From a bacterium 1XD42-76 (GTDB lineage: Bacteria; Bacillota; Clostridia; Lachnospirales; Lachnospiraceae): a stretch of 64,000 nt of DNA. A model generated the notes under the pieces. That model searched no databases and had not been told where the DNA came from. It worked only from the letters and a program-made list of their open reading frames with translations. This document shows, piece by piece, positions 42,900-52,704 of the stretch. The first letter of the stretch is position 1. Every line of letters starts with the position of its first letter. The position numbers and the translations under genes were made by a program. The DNA lies in the NCBI GenBank assembly GCA_009917545.1, contig QZDW01000022.1, positions 1 through 64,000 on the forward strand, read 5' to 3'.

Positions 42900-45146
42900 T
42901 CAGCGCTTCCTCAGATAATCAGCCGTAATGGTCTGCCCATGCTCCGCCAGCGCCTGCGGGGTCCCGGTAAAGACTACCTCGCCTCCCATCGTCCCCCCGT
43001 CCGGCCCCATGTCAATCACGTAATCCGCCAGCTTTACCACATCCATGTTATGTTCGATCACAACCACCGTGTTCCCCTGCTCCACAAAGCCGTCCAGAAG
43101 TTTCATAATTGTCTTCACATCGGAAGCATGGAGCCCGGTGGTGGGTTCATCCAGCACATAGATGTTCCCCTTCTGTCCCAGGTATTTTGCCAGCTTTACC
43201 CGCTGCCGCTCGCCCCCTGACAGAGTGGATAAGGGCTGTCCAAGGGAAAGGTAGGGAAGCCCCACCTCCACCATGGCGTGCAGCGCCCTGCGGATTTTCG
43301 GACAACCAGAAAAGAAGTCTTCGACCTCCTCCGCGCTCATATCCAGAATCTCCACAATATTTTTCCCTTTATAGAGATAGGAAAGCGCCTCGTCACTGTA
43401 GCGGCTCCCGCCGCAGGCCTCGCAGATGGTTGTCACCGGGTCCATAAAGACCAGCTCGGTGGTGACAGTTCCCCGCCCTTTGCAGACCGGACAGGCCCCC
43501 TTGCTGTTAAAGGAAAACAGGGCTGCGCCCACGTTATTTTCTTTCGCCATCTGTTTCCGGATATCATCGAAAAATCCCAGGAAGGTGGCCGGGGTGGAGC
43601 GCCCGGTGGCTGTCACCGGGGACTGGTCCACCAGAATGACCTGTTCCGGATACTGCACGGCAAACACGTCCCGGATCAGGGAACTTTTCCCGGAACCGGC
43701 CACACCGGTCACCGCAGTCAGCACATGCAGGGGAATATCAACGGAAACCTGTTTCAGATTGTGCAGGCTGGCATGTTTGACAGGCAGGAATCCTTTGGGT
43801 TTCCTTGGCTCCGCCTTAAAGGGTATCTCCATCTCCATGGCCCTCCCGGTTAATGTGCCGGAGCCAAGGAGCCCCTGATAGCTGCCCTGATAGAGAACCT
43901 CCCCGCCGTTTTTTCCTGCCAGCGGCCCCACATCAATCACTTCATCCGCAATGGAGATTACATCCTTATCATGCTCCACCACCAGAACCGTATTCCCTTT
44001 ATCCCGGAGGGCACGCAGCAGCCTGGTCATGCGGTGTACATCCCGTGGGTGCATCCCGGTGCTTGGCTCATCGAAAATATAGAGCATGCCCGTGAGGGCG
44101 CTCCCCATGTAGCGCACCAGCTTCAGGCGCTGTGCCTCCCCGCCGGACAAGGTAGCCGCTTCCCGGTTCAGGGAAAGGTAAGGGAGGCCGATCTCGATCA
44201 TGCGGGTCAGGGTCATAACCAGGCTCTCCGCCACCGACCTGCCCCTTGGGTCTGTGACTGTCCCCAGAACCCGTTTCAGTTCTGTCAACTCCATCTCACA
44301 CATCTCACTGATATCATACCCGGCAATCTTACAGGACAGGGCCGCCCCGTTTAGGCGTTTCCCATGGCAGAGGGGACAGTCGGATTCCCGGACATATTTT
44401 GCCAGCCGGCCTACAGAAGTTTCCCCAAGTTCGGAGCTGTCCCTTTTTAACAGCAGCCGGCTCATCATGTTGTGGATGCCCTCCACCTGCTTCGACACCC
44501 GCTTCCCGCCCGGTTCCTCCGAACCGTACAGCAGAAGGTTCCGTTCCCTTTCGGAATAGTCCTGCCATTTTTTATCCAGGTCAAACAGGCCGCTGTCTGT
44601 ATACTGCTTCCAGTACCAGTTCCCCACACGGAACGTGGGCAGCTCCACCATCCCCTCATTCCAGCTTTTATCTTCCTTTATAAGAGGAAGGACGTCCAGC
44701 GTCATCACCTTCCCCAATCCGGAACACTCCGGACACATGCCCCCCGGATTGTTGAAGGAAAAGCAGGAGGGTGTTCCCACATGGGGTTCCCCGATCCGGG
44801 AGTAGAGCAGCCGCAGGGCGGAATACATGTCGCTGATGGTCCCCACCGTGGAACGGGCGTTGCCCCCAAGGGGGTTCTGGTCAATGATGACCGAGGGGGA
44901 AAGGTTTTCGATTCTTTCCGCCTTTGGTTTCTCATACTTCGGGAGCCTGCCCCGGACATAAGCGCTGTAGGTCTCGTTCATCTGGCGCTGGCTCTCTGCC
45001 GCAATGGTGTCAAACACGATGCTGGATTTCCCGGAGCCGGAGACCCCGGTGAATACAACGAGCTTTTGTTTTGGTATCTTTAAGGAAATATTTTTCAGAT
45101 TGTTCTGGCATAAGCCCTGAATAACGATATGATTCTGATCTGGCAT
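42900..45146 (-). CDS. UvrA-like (UvrA2/DrrC-type) ABC protein
   Basis: 748 residues from the ATG at 45146 (AAAGGAG upstream), shorter than housekeeping UvrA (about 940). Two ABC modules: Walker A FTGVSGSGKSSIVFDT near residue 31 and GVAGSGKSSLIRDV near residue 486. Both carry TLSGGE signatures (E-A-Q-R-L-K and RQRVKLAKY). CPEC-type and CPVCKGRG plus ICEACGG zinc-binding Cys groups are present. The second UvrB-binding insertion seems reduced, as in UvrA2/DrrC proteins, which occur in antibiotic and DNA-damage resistance. It lies on the same strand as the exporter/AraC genes. Confidence 0.88.
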   Translation of the reverse strand: MPDQNHIVIQGLCQNNLKNISLKIPKQKLVVFTGVSGSGKSSIVFDTIAAESQRQMNETYSAYVRGRLPKYEKPKAERIENLSPSVIIDQNPLGGNARSTVGTISDMYSALRLLYSRIGEPHVGTPSCFSFNNPGGMCPECSGLGKVMTLDVLPLIKEDKSWNEGMVELPTFRVGNWYWKQYTDSGLFDLDKKWQDYSERERNLLLYGSEEPGGKRVSKQVEGIHNMMSRLLLKRDSSELGETSVGRLAKYVRESDCPLCHGKRLNGAALSCKIAGYDISEMCEMELTELKRVLGTVTDPRGRSVAESLVMTLTRMIEIGLPYLSLNREAATLSGGEAQRLKLVRYMGSALTGMLYIFDEPSTGMHPRDVHRMTRLLRALRDKGNTVLVVEHDKDVISIADEVIDVGPLAGKNGGEVLYQGSYQGLLGSGTLTGRAMEMEIPFKAEPRKPKGFLPVKHASLHNLKQVSVDIPLHVLTAVTGVAGSGKSSLIRDVFAVQYPEQVILVDQSPVTATGRSTPATFLGFFDDIRKQMAKENNVGAALFSFNSKGACPVCKGRGTVTTELVFMDPVTTICEACGGSRYSDEALSYLYKGKNIVEILDMSAEEVEDFFSGCPKIRRALHAMVEVGLPYLSLGQPLSTLSGGERQRVKLAKYLGQKGNIYVLDEPTTGLHASDVKTIMKLLDGFVEQGNTVVVIEHNMDVVKLADYVIDMGPDGGTMGGEVVFTGTPQALAEHGQTITADYLRKR

Positions 45147-45304
45147 GATGTTCTCCTTTCTGGCCTTTGGCCTGGTCTTAGTAGTATAACAGCATGCCGG
45201 AAAATGTACTCGACTTTTTTTGCCCTTTTCAGAACAGACAAACTTCATTCCCACTTCTTTATTTCGAGTCCTCCGTCAAATCTTTAACAGCGTATAGTAA
45301 CAAT

Positions 45305-45334
45305 AAGAACCTCTGGATTTTTCCAAAGGTTCCT
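45305..45334 (-). terminator. Terminator-like hairpin of the RloAB island
   Basis: AGGAACCTTTGGA and TCCAGAGGTTCTT pair over 13 nt (two non-canonical positions) with a 4-nt A loop. A weak U-rich tail (ATTGTTA) follows. It lies 7-36 nt after the stop of the 655-residue gene. Confidence 0.65.
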
Positions 45335-45340
45335 ATTGCA

Positions 45341-47308
45341 TTATGATACCAATATTTTTTTGTTAATTGAAATCAGCTCGGATAACTCGTCCAATTCAAT
45401 AAATGTTACTTTCTTTCCAGACAACCTTGCCAAGTGTCTCAAAGTTCCTTTAAATCCTGCATCAATATATTGCGGAATGACTACTGCTATTATTTGACAA
45501 CGAGCATCTATCATTCCCTGCTCCACAAACTGACGAATTATCTCCTGCCTTTCTCCTGATGTTGATAATAGTGGTTTTCTTATTTTTTCATCATCATTAA
45601 CAGATTTTCTAGGTCGGTTTTCACTATTCTTTTTTATGATACCCTTTAAATCATATGCTTTATTTCCAATTTTCACTTCCGCAGCAACATCCCCATACTC
45701 CATGCCTTTGTGAGGTTGTGGACGATAGCCTGGTAAAATGGTATAAAAAACTTTAGGTAAACATGCCATTCCATCATTTTCAGTACATTTTTCAATTTTT
45801 GCATATGAACAGGTTCCAGAACCACATTTCTCATTCATATTTACCGCATAAGCTTTCACTCTATGTGTAAGGGCCACTGAATCATGTTTAAAGCATTCTA
45901 TTGCTGCAAATGGAATTTCAACTTCTGTTTGCAAATTCTCTGTTCCATTAACAATATATCCCATATCGCCTACAATGCAGATATTATATTCTAAAGAATA
46001 GTCTTTAAATATTTTCTGAATATTTTTATTGATCATACTTACCAATATAGATCTTGGAACATACCAATTTACAATCTCACAAGTATCATGACCATCCGCA
46101 CATTTAATTTTTAAGGGTGCCCCACACTCACATTCTTTTATTATCTCCCTTCCCATCTTCAACTCTGTTCCACATTCAGTGCAATATGGAGTCCCATAAG
46201 AATCACAAGTTTTGCAATATATTCTCGGAAACTTGATAAACCATTTACTATTATCCAATACCGATAATTTATCTACCGGAATCTGGAACTCATACTCGTC
46301 TCTATCAAGAGAAGCTATAATTTGTGTCAAATACCAATTCAGTTGCGTAATTTCAATTCCGCTTGCCCCTGTCCATTTTATTTCCTGTCCTACTTCTTTA
46401 AAAATTTCTTCAGCTGGCTTCCCTTTTAATTTTTCAATTTCCTCCAAAATAATTTTAATCGAATTTTCAGACCACTCAAACAGAACAGAAGCTGGCAAAT
46501 GTTTATAAATTCCAATACTGCCGTTTCTAACATTATATTTAATCGTAGCATCAATATTCTCGGTAATTGCCGAGATAAAACTCCCAGATGTATCAATTCT
46601 CTCAGAACGAATTCTGCTAATCTCTTCTTCTTGATCAGGCGTAATTCCCCCAGCTCTTGACACAATTGTTTTCTCTCCACCTTTTCCCTGCAACACAATT
46701 CTGCTTATGGCCTTAGAATTTGTGCATTTGTCAATTGCTGATTTTGGGGGCTTTATTTGTGTTACCGGGTTTTTAAATAAATCAGCAATGTATTTTGTCA
46801 TAAAAGCCGTCATTTTCTCATGTTTACTAATGCAGGCAAGATATGTTGATGCCTTTCCAATCCATAAGCATCCTCTATGTTGTTCCCATACACTGGCATT
46901 TTGCCCATCCTCATTAACATAAGTATATTCTTTGCTATAAACATATAAAACTTCTGTACGGTCCTCATATTCTTTTACAGATAAAATTTTTAATTTTCTA
47001 TATCCAGAAACAGAAAGATATTCCTCCTCCACATTTTCCAGGGAATTAACAATACCATAATCTGAATCTTTCAACGATGATTGAAATGTCCATAACGTAA
47101 ACGTTACTCGGTCACCATAAATATAATCATTTACATATTGCTCTATTTCCTCATCCGAAAGGATCCCATAAGATAATATCTTATCTATTATTGTATTCTT
47201 TTCCTTTCCGTTAACTTCTTTTTCTTCTATTCCCTTTTTTACTGCAATATCATGTAAAGCATACCAAGGCAAAGTTCGTAGTTTTTTGTTTTTTACTGAT
47301 GTATCCAA
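45341..47308 (-). CDS. Unrecognised 655-aa zinc-ribbon protein, third gene of an RloA-RloB operon
   Basis: Not a family I recognise. The N-terminus (LRTLPWYALHDIAVKKGIEEKE) looks SAP- or Rho-N-like, a possible nucleic-acid-binding motif. The middle is helical. Residues 365-379 form a zinc ribbon (C-x2-C-x7-C-x2-C), with further Cys groups at 393/395/403/410 and 495/500/508/516. Near 540-556, GDVAAEVK and AYDLKG could give a PD-(D/E)xK-like site (E544-V-K546 or D540 with D553-L-K555); this is tentative. The tail looks like a Rossmann-type region (CQIIAVVIPQYIDAGF). It lies 12 nt after rloB, is AT-rich and ends at a terminator. Possible role: effector or sensor of a defence system. Confidence 0.6.
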   Translation of the reverse strand: MDTSVKNKKLRTLPWYALHDIAVKKGIEEKEVNGKEKNTIIDKILSYGILSDEEIEQYVNDYIYGDRVTFTLWTFQSSLKDSDYGIVNSLENVEEEYLSVSGYRKLKILSVKEYEDRTEVLYVYSKEYTYVNEDGQNASVWEQHRGCLWIGKASTYLACISKHEKMTAFMTKYIADLFKNPVTQIKPPKSAIDKCTNSKAISRIVLQGKGGEKTIVSRAGGITPDQEEEISRIRSERIDTSGSFISAITENIDATIKYNVRNGSIGIYKHLPASVLFEWSENSIKIILEEIEKLKGKPAEEIFKEVGQEIKWTGASGIEITQLNWYLTQIIASLDRDEYEFQIPVDKLSVLDNSKWFIKFPRIYCKTCDSYGTPYCTECGTELKMGREIIKECECGAPLKIKCADGHDTCEIVNWYVPRSILVSMINKNIQKIFKDYSLEYNICIVGDMGYIVNGTENLQTEVEIPFAAIECFKHDSVALTHRVKAYAVNMNEKCGSGTCSYAKIEKCTENDGMACLPKVFYTILPGYRPQPHKGMEYGDVAAEVKIGNKAYDLKGIIKKNSENRPRKSVNDDEKIRKPLLSTSGERQEIIRQFVEQGMIDARCQIIAVVIPQYIDAGFKGTLRHLARLSGKKVTFIELDELSELISINKKILVS

Positions 47309-47320
47309 ATACTCTCCCCT

Positions 47321-48031
47321 TTAATTGCAAGCTTCCTTAAATCTCTGTGCAACATGCTCCGGCAAATACTTAACCAGTTCTTCCACCAACTCATACACCT
47401 TCGTTCCCGGCGCAATTTCTGCTGGTGTCTTACTTTTACCATCGTTTATGATACGTTTGGCATATCGAATTGCCAGCTTTGGATTTCCTTTTTCCGTCAA
47501 AATATCAAAAATATCTTTCATATTTTTCTGATATTTTCCAATCCCCAATTCCCTGAATTGATCATTCAGAAATGCTATGTATTCCCCCCGGTGATTATTC
47601 GCTGTATAATATGCAAAATGCAAAAGAAACCAGAACTCAATACATTCATTACTCCATGCTGTATGATATTGAAGTTGAGAATTTTCTTTATTTAAGTTCT
47701 CTGCCCGATTGACAACACCATTAAAATCATCTGCCGGAAAGCTGTCTTTATCATAAACGCACCAAATCTGGCCCTTTTGGATTTTGTTCTTCTTTACATA
47801 TCTTTCCGCCATTCCGATTACTCGCATCGTTTCTGCCTGACAGGGTTCTATTTCAATTAGAACCATATCCTTATAAATCGGATTATCTTCAATTAGCTTT
47901 TTGAATCCCATAAAATACAGAGGTTCTGTCTGCTGCCCCTCGCAGAAGATATAGTATCTGTACTGCTTCATTTCCAGATACTCCTGACGGCGCTTCTTTT
48001 TCCACTTCTCCATTCCGGCTTTTTTAGGCAT
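47321..48031 (-). CDS. rloB: RloB-like TOPRIM-type nuclease
   Basis: 236 residues. A basic start (KKAGMEKWKKKRRQEYLE) precedes YYIFCEGQQTEPLYF (Glu31), then WCVYDKDSFP with D94-x-D96, and SNECIEFWFLLHF near 127-139, the standard RloB/TOPRIM-like arrangement. RloB accompanies RloA ATPases in restriction- and abortive-infection-linked operons, including AbiL-type pairs. The gene overlaps rloA by 8 nt and is followed 12 nt later by the zinc-ribbon gene. Confidence 0.85.
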   Translation of the reverse strand: MPKKAGMEKWKKKRRQEYLEMKQYRYYIFCEGQQTEPLYFMGFKKLIEDNPIYKDMVLIEIEPCQAETMRVIGMAERYVKKNKIQKGQIWCVYDKDSFPADDFNGVVNRAENLNKENSQLQYHTAWSNECIEFWFLLHFAYYTANNHRGEYIAFLNDQFRELGIGKYQKNMKDIFDILTEKGNPKLAIRYAKRIINDGKSKTPAEIAPGTKVYELVEELVKYLPEHVAQRFKEACN

Positions 48032-49250
48032 TGACCTTCCCCCAATCTATAATTCTTTTGAGATACGGATCAGCGCCATATTTTCCTTCCAGATATTGCT
48101 TATCGAATTTGGCATCCTTACGAACAGATTCGCCTTTTTCGTTCTTAAATTCCACCAATGAATACAATTTAGAGTTTTGAGCATTCCCTTTTGCCACAAA
48201 CCAGATTTCATCCCTTCGAAACACTTCATTGTTCATTGTAGACAGATCATGGGATGTGAAGATTAATTGTGCTTTCTTTTTATTAATACTCATATCATTA
48301 AACATCATAATAATATGACGCAGCAAAACAGGATGTATCTTTGCATCCAGTTCATCAATAACCAAAACGGTTCCCGTAAGTAAACATCCAGCAATAAATG
48401 GCATTAAACCAAATAATTTCCTTGTCCCGCTGGATTCTTCCAGTAAGTTTAACTCCGTCTCATAGCCATCCACCAAATGCTTTGTATACACATCGATTCT
48501 GTCATTTTCATCCTCAACTACACGAAAATCCACGATATCCAGATCCATTTCCTGTACCATGTCAAGCATAAGCTGCTTCACATCCTCTGAATTTGATACT
48601 GCCATACGAAGTTCTTCAATCGGATTACCATAGTTTAAAAAATCAATTCCGTATTCAAACCAATCCAGAACATCTTTTACTACCTCATTTTTTTTATAAG
48701 TGATCCCAAGATAAGACAGCAACGGTAATGTCGCGGACAAGTCCTCACTGGCTTTCAGTTTGGAAAATACACCTTTTAAAGAAATTTCTTCCGTATCCCG
48801 TTCGAAAAGCGCTGAACGTCGTCCCGTGTCCAATTTTACACGGTCCAAACTTTCATAATTTACAACATCCTTCATGATATGGAGTTTATACCGATACTCC
48901 GCAATTTCTGTACGGAAAAAAATTTCAAACTCTGTTGGCTGGCTTTTCGTTTTTTTTGAGAATGCAAAAGGTTCGATGAGCAGCCTTTTCTGAAGAAATA
49001 TACGTTCCTCCTTATCACCAGTTGCATATAATGGACGAAGTACTTTTGAAGCCAACGTATGCATTGCCTCCAATACGTTTGACTTTCCACCTCCATTTGG
49101 CCCATATATTGCAGAAATCGGCAAAAACAATTCTCCATCTTTATCACGAATTATATTATTTTCATGTTCAGAAATAGCAGCTGCCTGCATATCAAAGGTC
49201 ATTTCATCCCGAATGCTTTTATAATTTTTCACTGTAAATTGGCACAGCAT
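48024..49250 (-). CDS. rloA: RloA-like AAA (AAA15/SMC-type) ATPase
   Basis: 408 residues from the ATG at 49250 (GGAGGGAAAAAGAG upstream). The usual start MLCQFTVKNYKSIRDE is followed by Walker A GPNGGGKS (residues 50-57). Near 285 comes the ABC-like signature ESSGTRKLF, then Walker B VLVIDELDAKIHP and LIFTSHDLSTM. Such OLD-like ATPases sense phage activity and gate a nuclease partner, here RloB and perhaps the third gene. First gene of the island operon. Confidence 0.88.
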   Translation of the reverse strand: MLCQFTVKNYKSIRDEMTFDMQAAAISEHENNIIRDKDGELFLPISAIYGPNGGGKSNVLEAMHTLASKVLRPLYATGDKEERIFLQKRLLIEPFAFSKKTKSQPTEFEIFFRTEIAEYRYKLHIMKDVVNYESLDRVKLDTGRRSALFERDTEEISLKGVFSKLKASEDLSATLPLLSYLGITYKKNEVVKDVLDWFEYGIDFLNYGNPIEELRMAVSNSEDVKQLMLDMVQEMDLDIVDFRVVEDENDRIDVYTKHLVDGYETELNLLEESSGTRKLFGLMPFIAGCLLTGTVLVIDELDAKIHPVLLRHIIMMFNDMSINKKKAQLIFTSHDLSTMNNEVFRRDEIWFVAKGNAQNSKLYSLVEFKNEKGESVRKDAKFDKQYLEGKYGADPYLKRIIDWGKVNA

Positions 49251-49287
49251 CTCTTTTTCCCTCCAGTTTATGTGTCTTTCAATATCT

Positions 49288-49315
49288 ATTATACTCATTT
49301 TTAAAATTTTGTAAA
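49288..49315 (-). promoter_or_regulatory. Promoter of the RloAB operon
   Basis: On the minus strand TTTACA (49310-49315), a 16-nt spacer and TATAAT (49288-49293). The leader to the ATG at 49250 is about 30 nt and carries GGAGGG. This position also argues for 49250 rather than 49298 as the start. Confidence 0.65.
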
Positions 49316-49367
49316 CAATATATGAGATGTTTCCTCATATTTATTGTTGAAATTATCCATCAAAACA

Positions 49368-49400
49368 GGACATCCAACATATATCCTATGTCGAATGTCC
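49368..49400 (-). terminator. Terminator downstream of the Big_14-like gene
   Basis: GGACATTCGACATA pairs with TATGTTGGATGTCC (minor G-U pairs) with a short loop, followed by TGTTTTG on the minus strand. It separates the envelope gene at 49461 from the defence island. Confidence 0.55.
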
Positions 49401-49460
49401 CTCATTTAAGGACTTTCCATTTTCTGTTACATCCCTTCTCCATGCTGTTTTTAACAGCAT

Positions 49461-50339
49461 TTACTCCCCCTCTATTCCCGCCATCCTCCCATGCCCCACC
49501 AGAAACTCAGCGCTCAGTGTTTCCACCACAAGCCTGTACGTTCCCGGTTCCAGCGTACCGTAAATATTCAGATTATAGGTCTCGCTGGCGCTCTCCCCGT
49601 TCGGAAGGATATGGGCGATATCCTGGAATCCCACATTATCCGCCCTTACCGGTACCGTATACCACTGGCCGTCTATCTGCTTCTGGATAGAAAAGTATTC
49701 CCCGTAGGAAAATTCCTCCCCGCTGTTATTGGTAATCCGTACCGTAATCTCGCTTGTCCCTATGTCCTCCACCGTCAAAGTCAGACCCTCCGGGACTTCT
49801 GCCGTCTGCTCATCCGCTTTCAGAAGGAAGATCGTATGGTATGCCGATAAACGCCCCGCATTGGGAAAATTCAGGGCATTCCAGGTATCCTCATCCTTGC
49901 CTTCCATCTGTTCCCATAAACCAGACAAATCCGTATCCCCATAATAAACCGCCCCGTCATTCTTAAGCCAGACACCGCCGGAGGCCGCCACGGAAATGTC
50001 AAAGCCATCCTGACTGCTGACCCAGAACCCGTAAAAGGGAGGCTCCATCTGGGAGAGGGCATCTTCCTCTGCCGCCTGGAGGGGGATACCATTAATTTTT
50101 TTAATCACTTCCTTCTCCGCACCGCTGTCATACAGCGTCCTGACCGCAACCGTTTCCCCGTCAAAATAATACATCTGGAAAGCGCTTGTGTCCAGGCTTG
50201 CCCCGGCAAGGATATTTCCACCTTTGTCATTTCTTCTGCCATTTCGTATTCCATACAAAACCGCCGCCAGAATAAGCAGAGAGAGTATCAAAACTGTTAT
50301 ATATTTCTTCCTCCAAAGTACTTTTTCTGTTTTCACCAA
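49461..50339 (-). CDS. Membrane-anchored protein with C-terminal Ig-like (Big_14-type) domain
   Basis: 292 residues starting at TTG or the adjacent GTG (AAAGGAAAACA upstream). One N-terminal transmembrane helix (YITVLILSLLILAAVLYGI), a middle domain, then from about 185 an Ig-like beta domain (LTLTVEDIGTSEITVRITNNSG, with GTYRLVVETLSAEF). Likely faces outward on the membrane. No enzymatic motif. Upstream lies a cell-wall amidase gene. Confidence 0.7.
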   Translation of the reverse strand: MVKTEKVLWRKKYITVLILSLLILAAVLYGIRNGRRNDKGGNILAGASLDTSAFQMYYFDGETVAVRTLYDSGAEKEVIKKINGIPLQAAEEDALSQMEPPFYGFWVSSQDGFDISVAASGGVWLKNDGAVYYGDTDLSGLWEQMEGKDEDTWNALNFPNAGRLSAYHTIFLLKADEQTAEVPEGLTLTVEDIGTSEITVRITNNSGEEFSYGEYFSIQKQIDGQWYTVPVRADNVGFQDIAHILPNGESASETYNLNIYGTLEPGTYRLVVETLSAEFLVGHGRMAGIEGE

Positions 50340-50377
50340 TGTTTTCCTTTCTGATGGTTTCTTTTATTATTACTCTA

Positions 50378-50398
50378 TTGACCGATTCTGGGAAGCCC
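50378..50398. repeat. Copy of a short dispersed repeat (TTGACC-type)
   Basis: TTGACCGATTCTGGGAAGCC, similar to 34639-34660 and to the arms at 54911-54962; intergenic, between the Big_14-like and amidase genes. Confidence 0.5.
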
Positions 50399-50412
50399 TG
50401 AAATAAGCAACA

Positions 50413-51240
50413 CTACCCCGCTTTTCCTTCCAGCCCTTCTACAATCCCCTCCACCAGCTCCTGGGCCAGCTTTCCCTGGTATTCCCCTGATATCAGTTGA
50501 TTCCTCTCATTATAATTGGAAAGGTATCCTGTTTCCACCAATACGGCAGGAACCGTTGTATTTTTCAAAATATAGTAGCCGGAAGGCTTTGCATTCCTCG
50601 AAACAATCTCCCCACTCTTTTCTATGGTATCCAAAATCCTTTCGGCATAATATTTCCCGTCCTCCGCCCCTTTGCAGTAATAGCATTCCAGGCCGTAGAT
50701 CGAACTGTCTTTCTCATAATAGTTGCAGTGGATACTGACAAAAAGATCCGCTTTTTCTCCGTTTGCAACCCGTACCCTTTCCTCCAGCTTTATAAATATA
50801 TCCTGCTCCCTTGTAAGGACCACACAGATGCCCTGGTTCTCCAACAGCTCTCTCATTTTCAACACAACAGCCAGGTTGATTTCCTTTTCCGTGGCCGTCT
50901 GCTCCACGGTTCCTCCGTCCTCCCCGCCGTGTCCGGCATCCAGGACTACCGTATATTTTTCCTGCTCTGGAAATTCCGTGTCCGGTTTATTTTCTTCCAC
51001 GCCGGGTACGGCTTCCCGAACGGAATCTGCCTTAAGAGCAGAATCCTTATGACCTTTGCGAAAAAAATCCCGGATATACAGACAGCCGCAGACCATCAGA
51101 AGAAGCATGACTGCCAGGACAGCCGCCACGATTCCCCGGACTGTATAGGCTATAATCCTCCGCCGTAGTCTGGCAATCCTCTTTTCTCTTTTTCTCCGGC
51201 TCTCTGCCTTCCAGACCGGCTGTCTTCTCCTTTGCTCCAT
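50413..51240 (-). CDS. N-acetylmuramoyl-L-alanine amidase (Amidase_3)
   Basis: 275 residues from the ATG at 51240 (AGGAG upstream). A basic N-terminus, one transmembrane helix (GIVAAVLAVMLLLMVCGCLYI) and a linker precede the zinc-dependent amidase domain. Its motifs are VVLDAGHGGEDGG (metal His), a second His in FVSIHCNYY, and the Glu in VLVETGYLSN. It cleaves peptidoglycan stem peptides at the septum, in spores or in wall turnover. No wall-binding repeats are present; membrane anchoring substitutes. Confidence 0.9.
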   Translation of the reverse strand: MEQRRRQPVWKAESRRKREKRIARLRRRIIAYTVRGIVAAVLAVMLLLMVCGCLYIRDFFRKGHKDSALKADSVREAVPGVEENKPDTEFPEQEKYTVVLDAGHGGEDGGTVEQTATEKEINLAVVLKMRELLENQGICVVLTREQDIFIKLEERVRVANGEKADLFVSIHCNYYEKDSSIYGLECYYCKGAEDGKYYAERILDTIEKSGEIVSRNAKPSGYYILKNTTVPAVLVETGYLSNYNERNQLISGEYQGKLAQELVEGIVEGLEGKAG

Positions 51241-51385
51241 ATCCGCTCCTGCATCTGTCTCTTTCTGGGATTTACAAAAAACAGCCAATTAAGCATGTCA
51301 AAGCCTCTGTTTCACGGACCCTGACATGCTCACCTGGCATAATTATGGTATGATTCCATATATTCCGGCAGCGGAAAAATACTGT

Positions 51386-52483
51386 CTACTGCTGTGCCGC
51401 TGGAACATAATGGAGTTTATTGCTATCCAAAAACAGTATCCTGCCGTCTGCCAGTGCTGCCATCGGATAAAAACCTTCCGTGCTGAAAGGCAGTTTGCCT
51501 GCGGGAACCTTCCATTTGATATTGGCGCTCCCCAGGTCATATCCAAGGATTCCTTCTCCGCCGAAAATCACAAGGTCACAATCCCTCCCCGGGCATACAT
51601 TTGAATAGAAACTGCCATCACTGCGGAGCATAAAAGAAGTGGCATCCCCTATATGGCCGTCTCGTCCGTCCAGTTCAACGATCACGGAAGTGCCATCATC
51701 TGCAACACTGTCGCGAAGCACGGCGTATACCTTTCCATCTCTGCCCCTCCCCATAGCGGTACGGAGACTATAAACCTTGTAATCATAACTGATTTTATTC
51801 AGGAAATTTCCTTCCGCATTAAAAGCCAGCACTGCTGTTCCATCGACCTGGGTGGACAGGTAGATATCCCCGTTCCCTGCCACTGCGATCATACGGGGGG
51901 AGAAGACCTCCTTCTTTACATATTCGGAAATGTCCAGTTTTGCCGTCACCTCACCGGACGGGCTGACCCTCCATACTTCACAGTGTTCTGTAGGGCAGAC
52001 AACCTCATCATCCCTCATCGTTTCCTCAATATCCTTATCCTCCGCCACCACATACAGGTTCCCCTGCTCATCCGTGGTCATGACGGAAAAAGTCATCCCA
52101 TCCGGCGCCGTCACCTGCAGGGCCTCCCCGTCAGCCTCCCCTGGCTTCATCTTCAGGATTCCGGAGCCCCCGTCCTGATCCCTGCTCAATAAATAAATGG
52201 CATCCGAAGACGCCGTAAGCCAGTCTACAGGCACACTCCCCTTATAATCTATGGTCTGCGCTTCTGTAGATAACGGCGGCAGTACGGAACTCTGGCCGCT
52301 TTCCTGCGGGGTAATGCCAGAATCCCCACCGGAACCGGAATCTGCGGAATCCTCCAGCAAGCCCGTCTGCTGTACATCCGCCGCCATAACGTCTGCATTC
52401 GATTCCGTGCTGCCGCAGCCAGTTAGATACAAAGCCCCTGCCAATAACAGCGTACCCAAAAGCCTGTATTTTCCTGTTCTCAT
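51386..52483 (-). CDS. Lipoprotein with beta-propeller-like repeats
   Basis: 365 residues. Lipobox LTGC (Cys near 23), then a Ser/Gly/Gln-rich linker and from about 80 repeated strands of the form NLYVVAED, DIYLSTQVDG, KVYAVLRDS and RILFLDSNKL, as in beta-propellers. Several Cys lie at 160-170 and near 297-302. Cell-surface lipoprotein; ligand unknown. GGAGG precedes the ATG. It looks like the N-terminal sensor half of larger Lachnospiraceae lipoproteins, which I cannot confirm. Confidence 0.7.
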   Translation of the reverse strand: MRTGKYRLLGTLLLAGALYLTGCGSTESNADVMAADVQQTGLLEDSADSGSGGDSGITPQESGQSSVLPPLSTEAQTIDYKGSVPVDWLTASSDAIYLLSRDQDGGSGILKMKPGEADGEALQVTAPDGMTFSVMTTDEQGNLYVVAEDKDIEETMRDDEVVCPTEHCEVWRVSPSGEVTAKLDISEYVKKEVFSPRMIAVAGNGDIYLSTQVDGTAVLAFNAEGNFLNKISYDYKVYSLRTAMGRGRDGKVYAVLRDSVADDGTSVIVELDGRDGHIGDATSFMLRSDGSFYSNVCPGRDCDLVIFGGEGILGYDLGSANIKWKVPAGKLPFSTEGFYPMAALADGRILFLDSNKLHYVPAAQQ

Positions 52484-52704
52484 ATTTTCTCTTTTCCTCC
52501 ATGTATACGGGCTGATTCCGTTTCGCTCTTACAGGGCATCATGACCTGTTCAATCCTGATGCCCTGTACCTGCCTGCTTTCAGACAGTATCAATCCTGTA
52601 TTTTCTTTCCGCGTTAGTGCGTTTACGAAAAGCCACCTTTTCCCCTGTTTCTAACGAAGCGTATCGGAATCGTTTGCCTCTTCCCATGCCTCCTGCCTCT
52701 GCTG

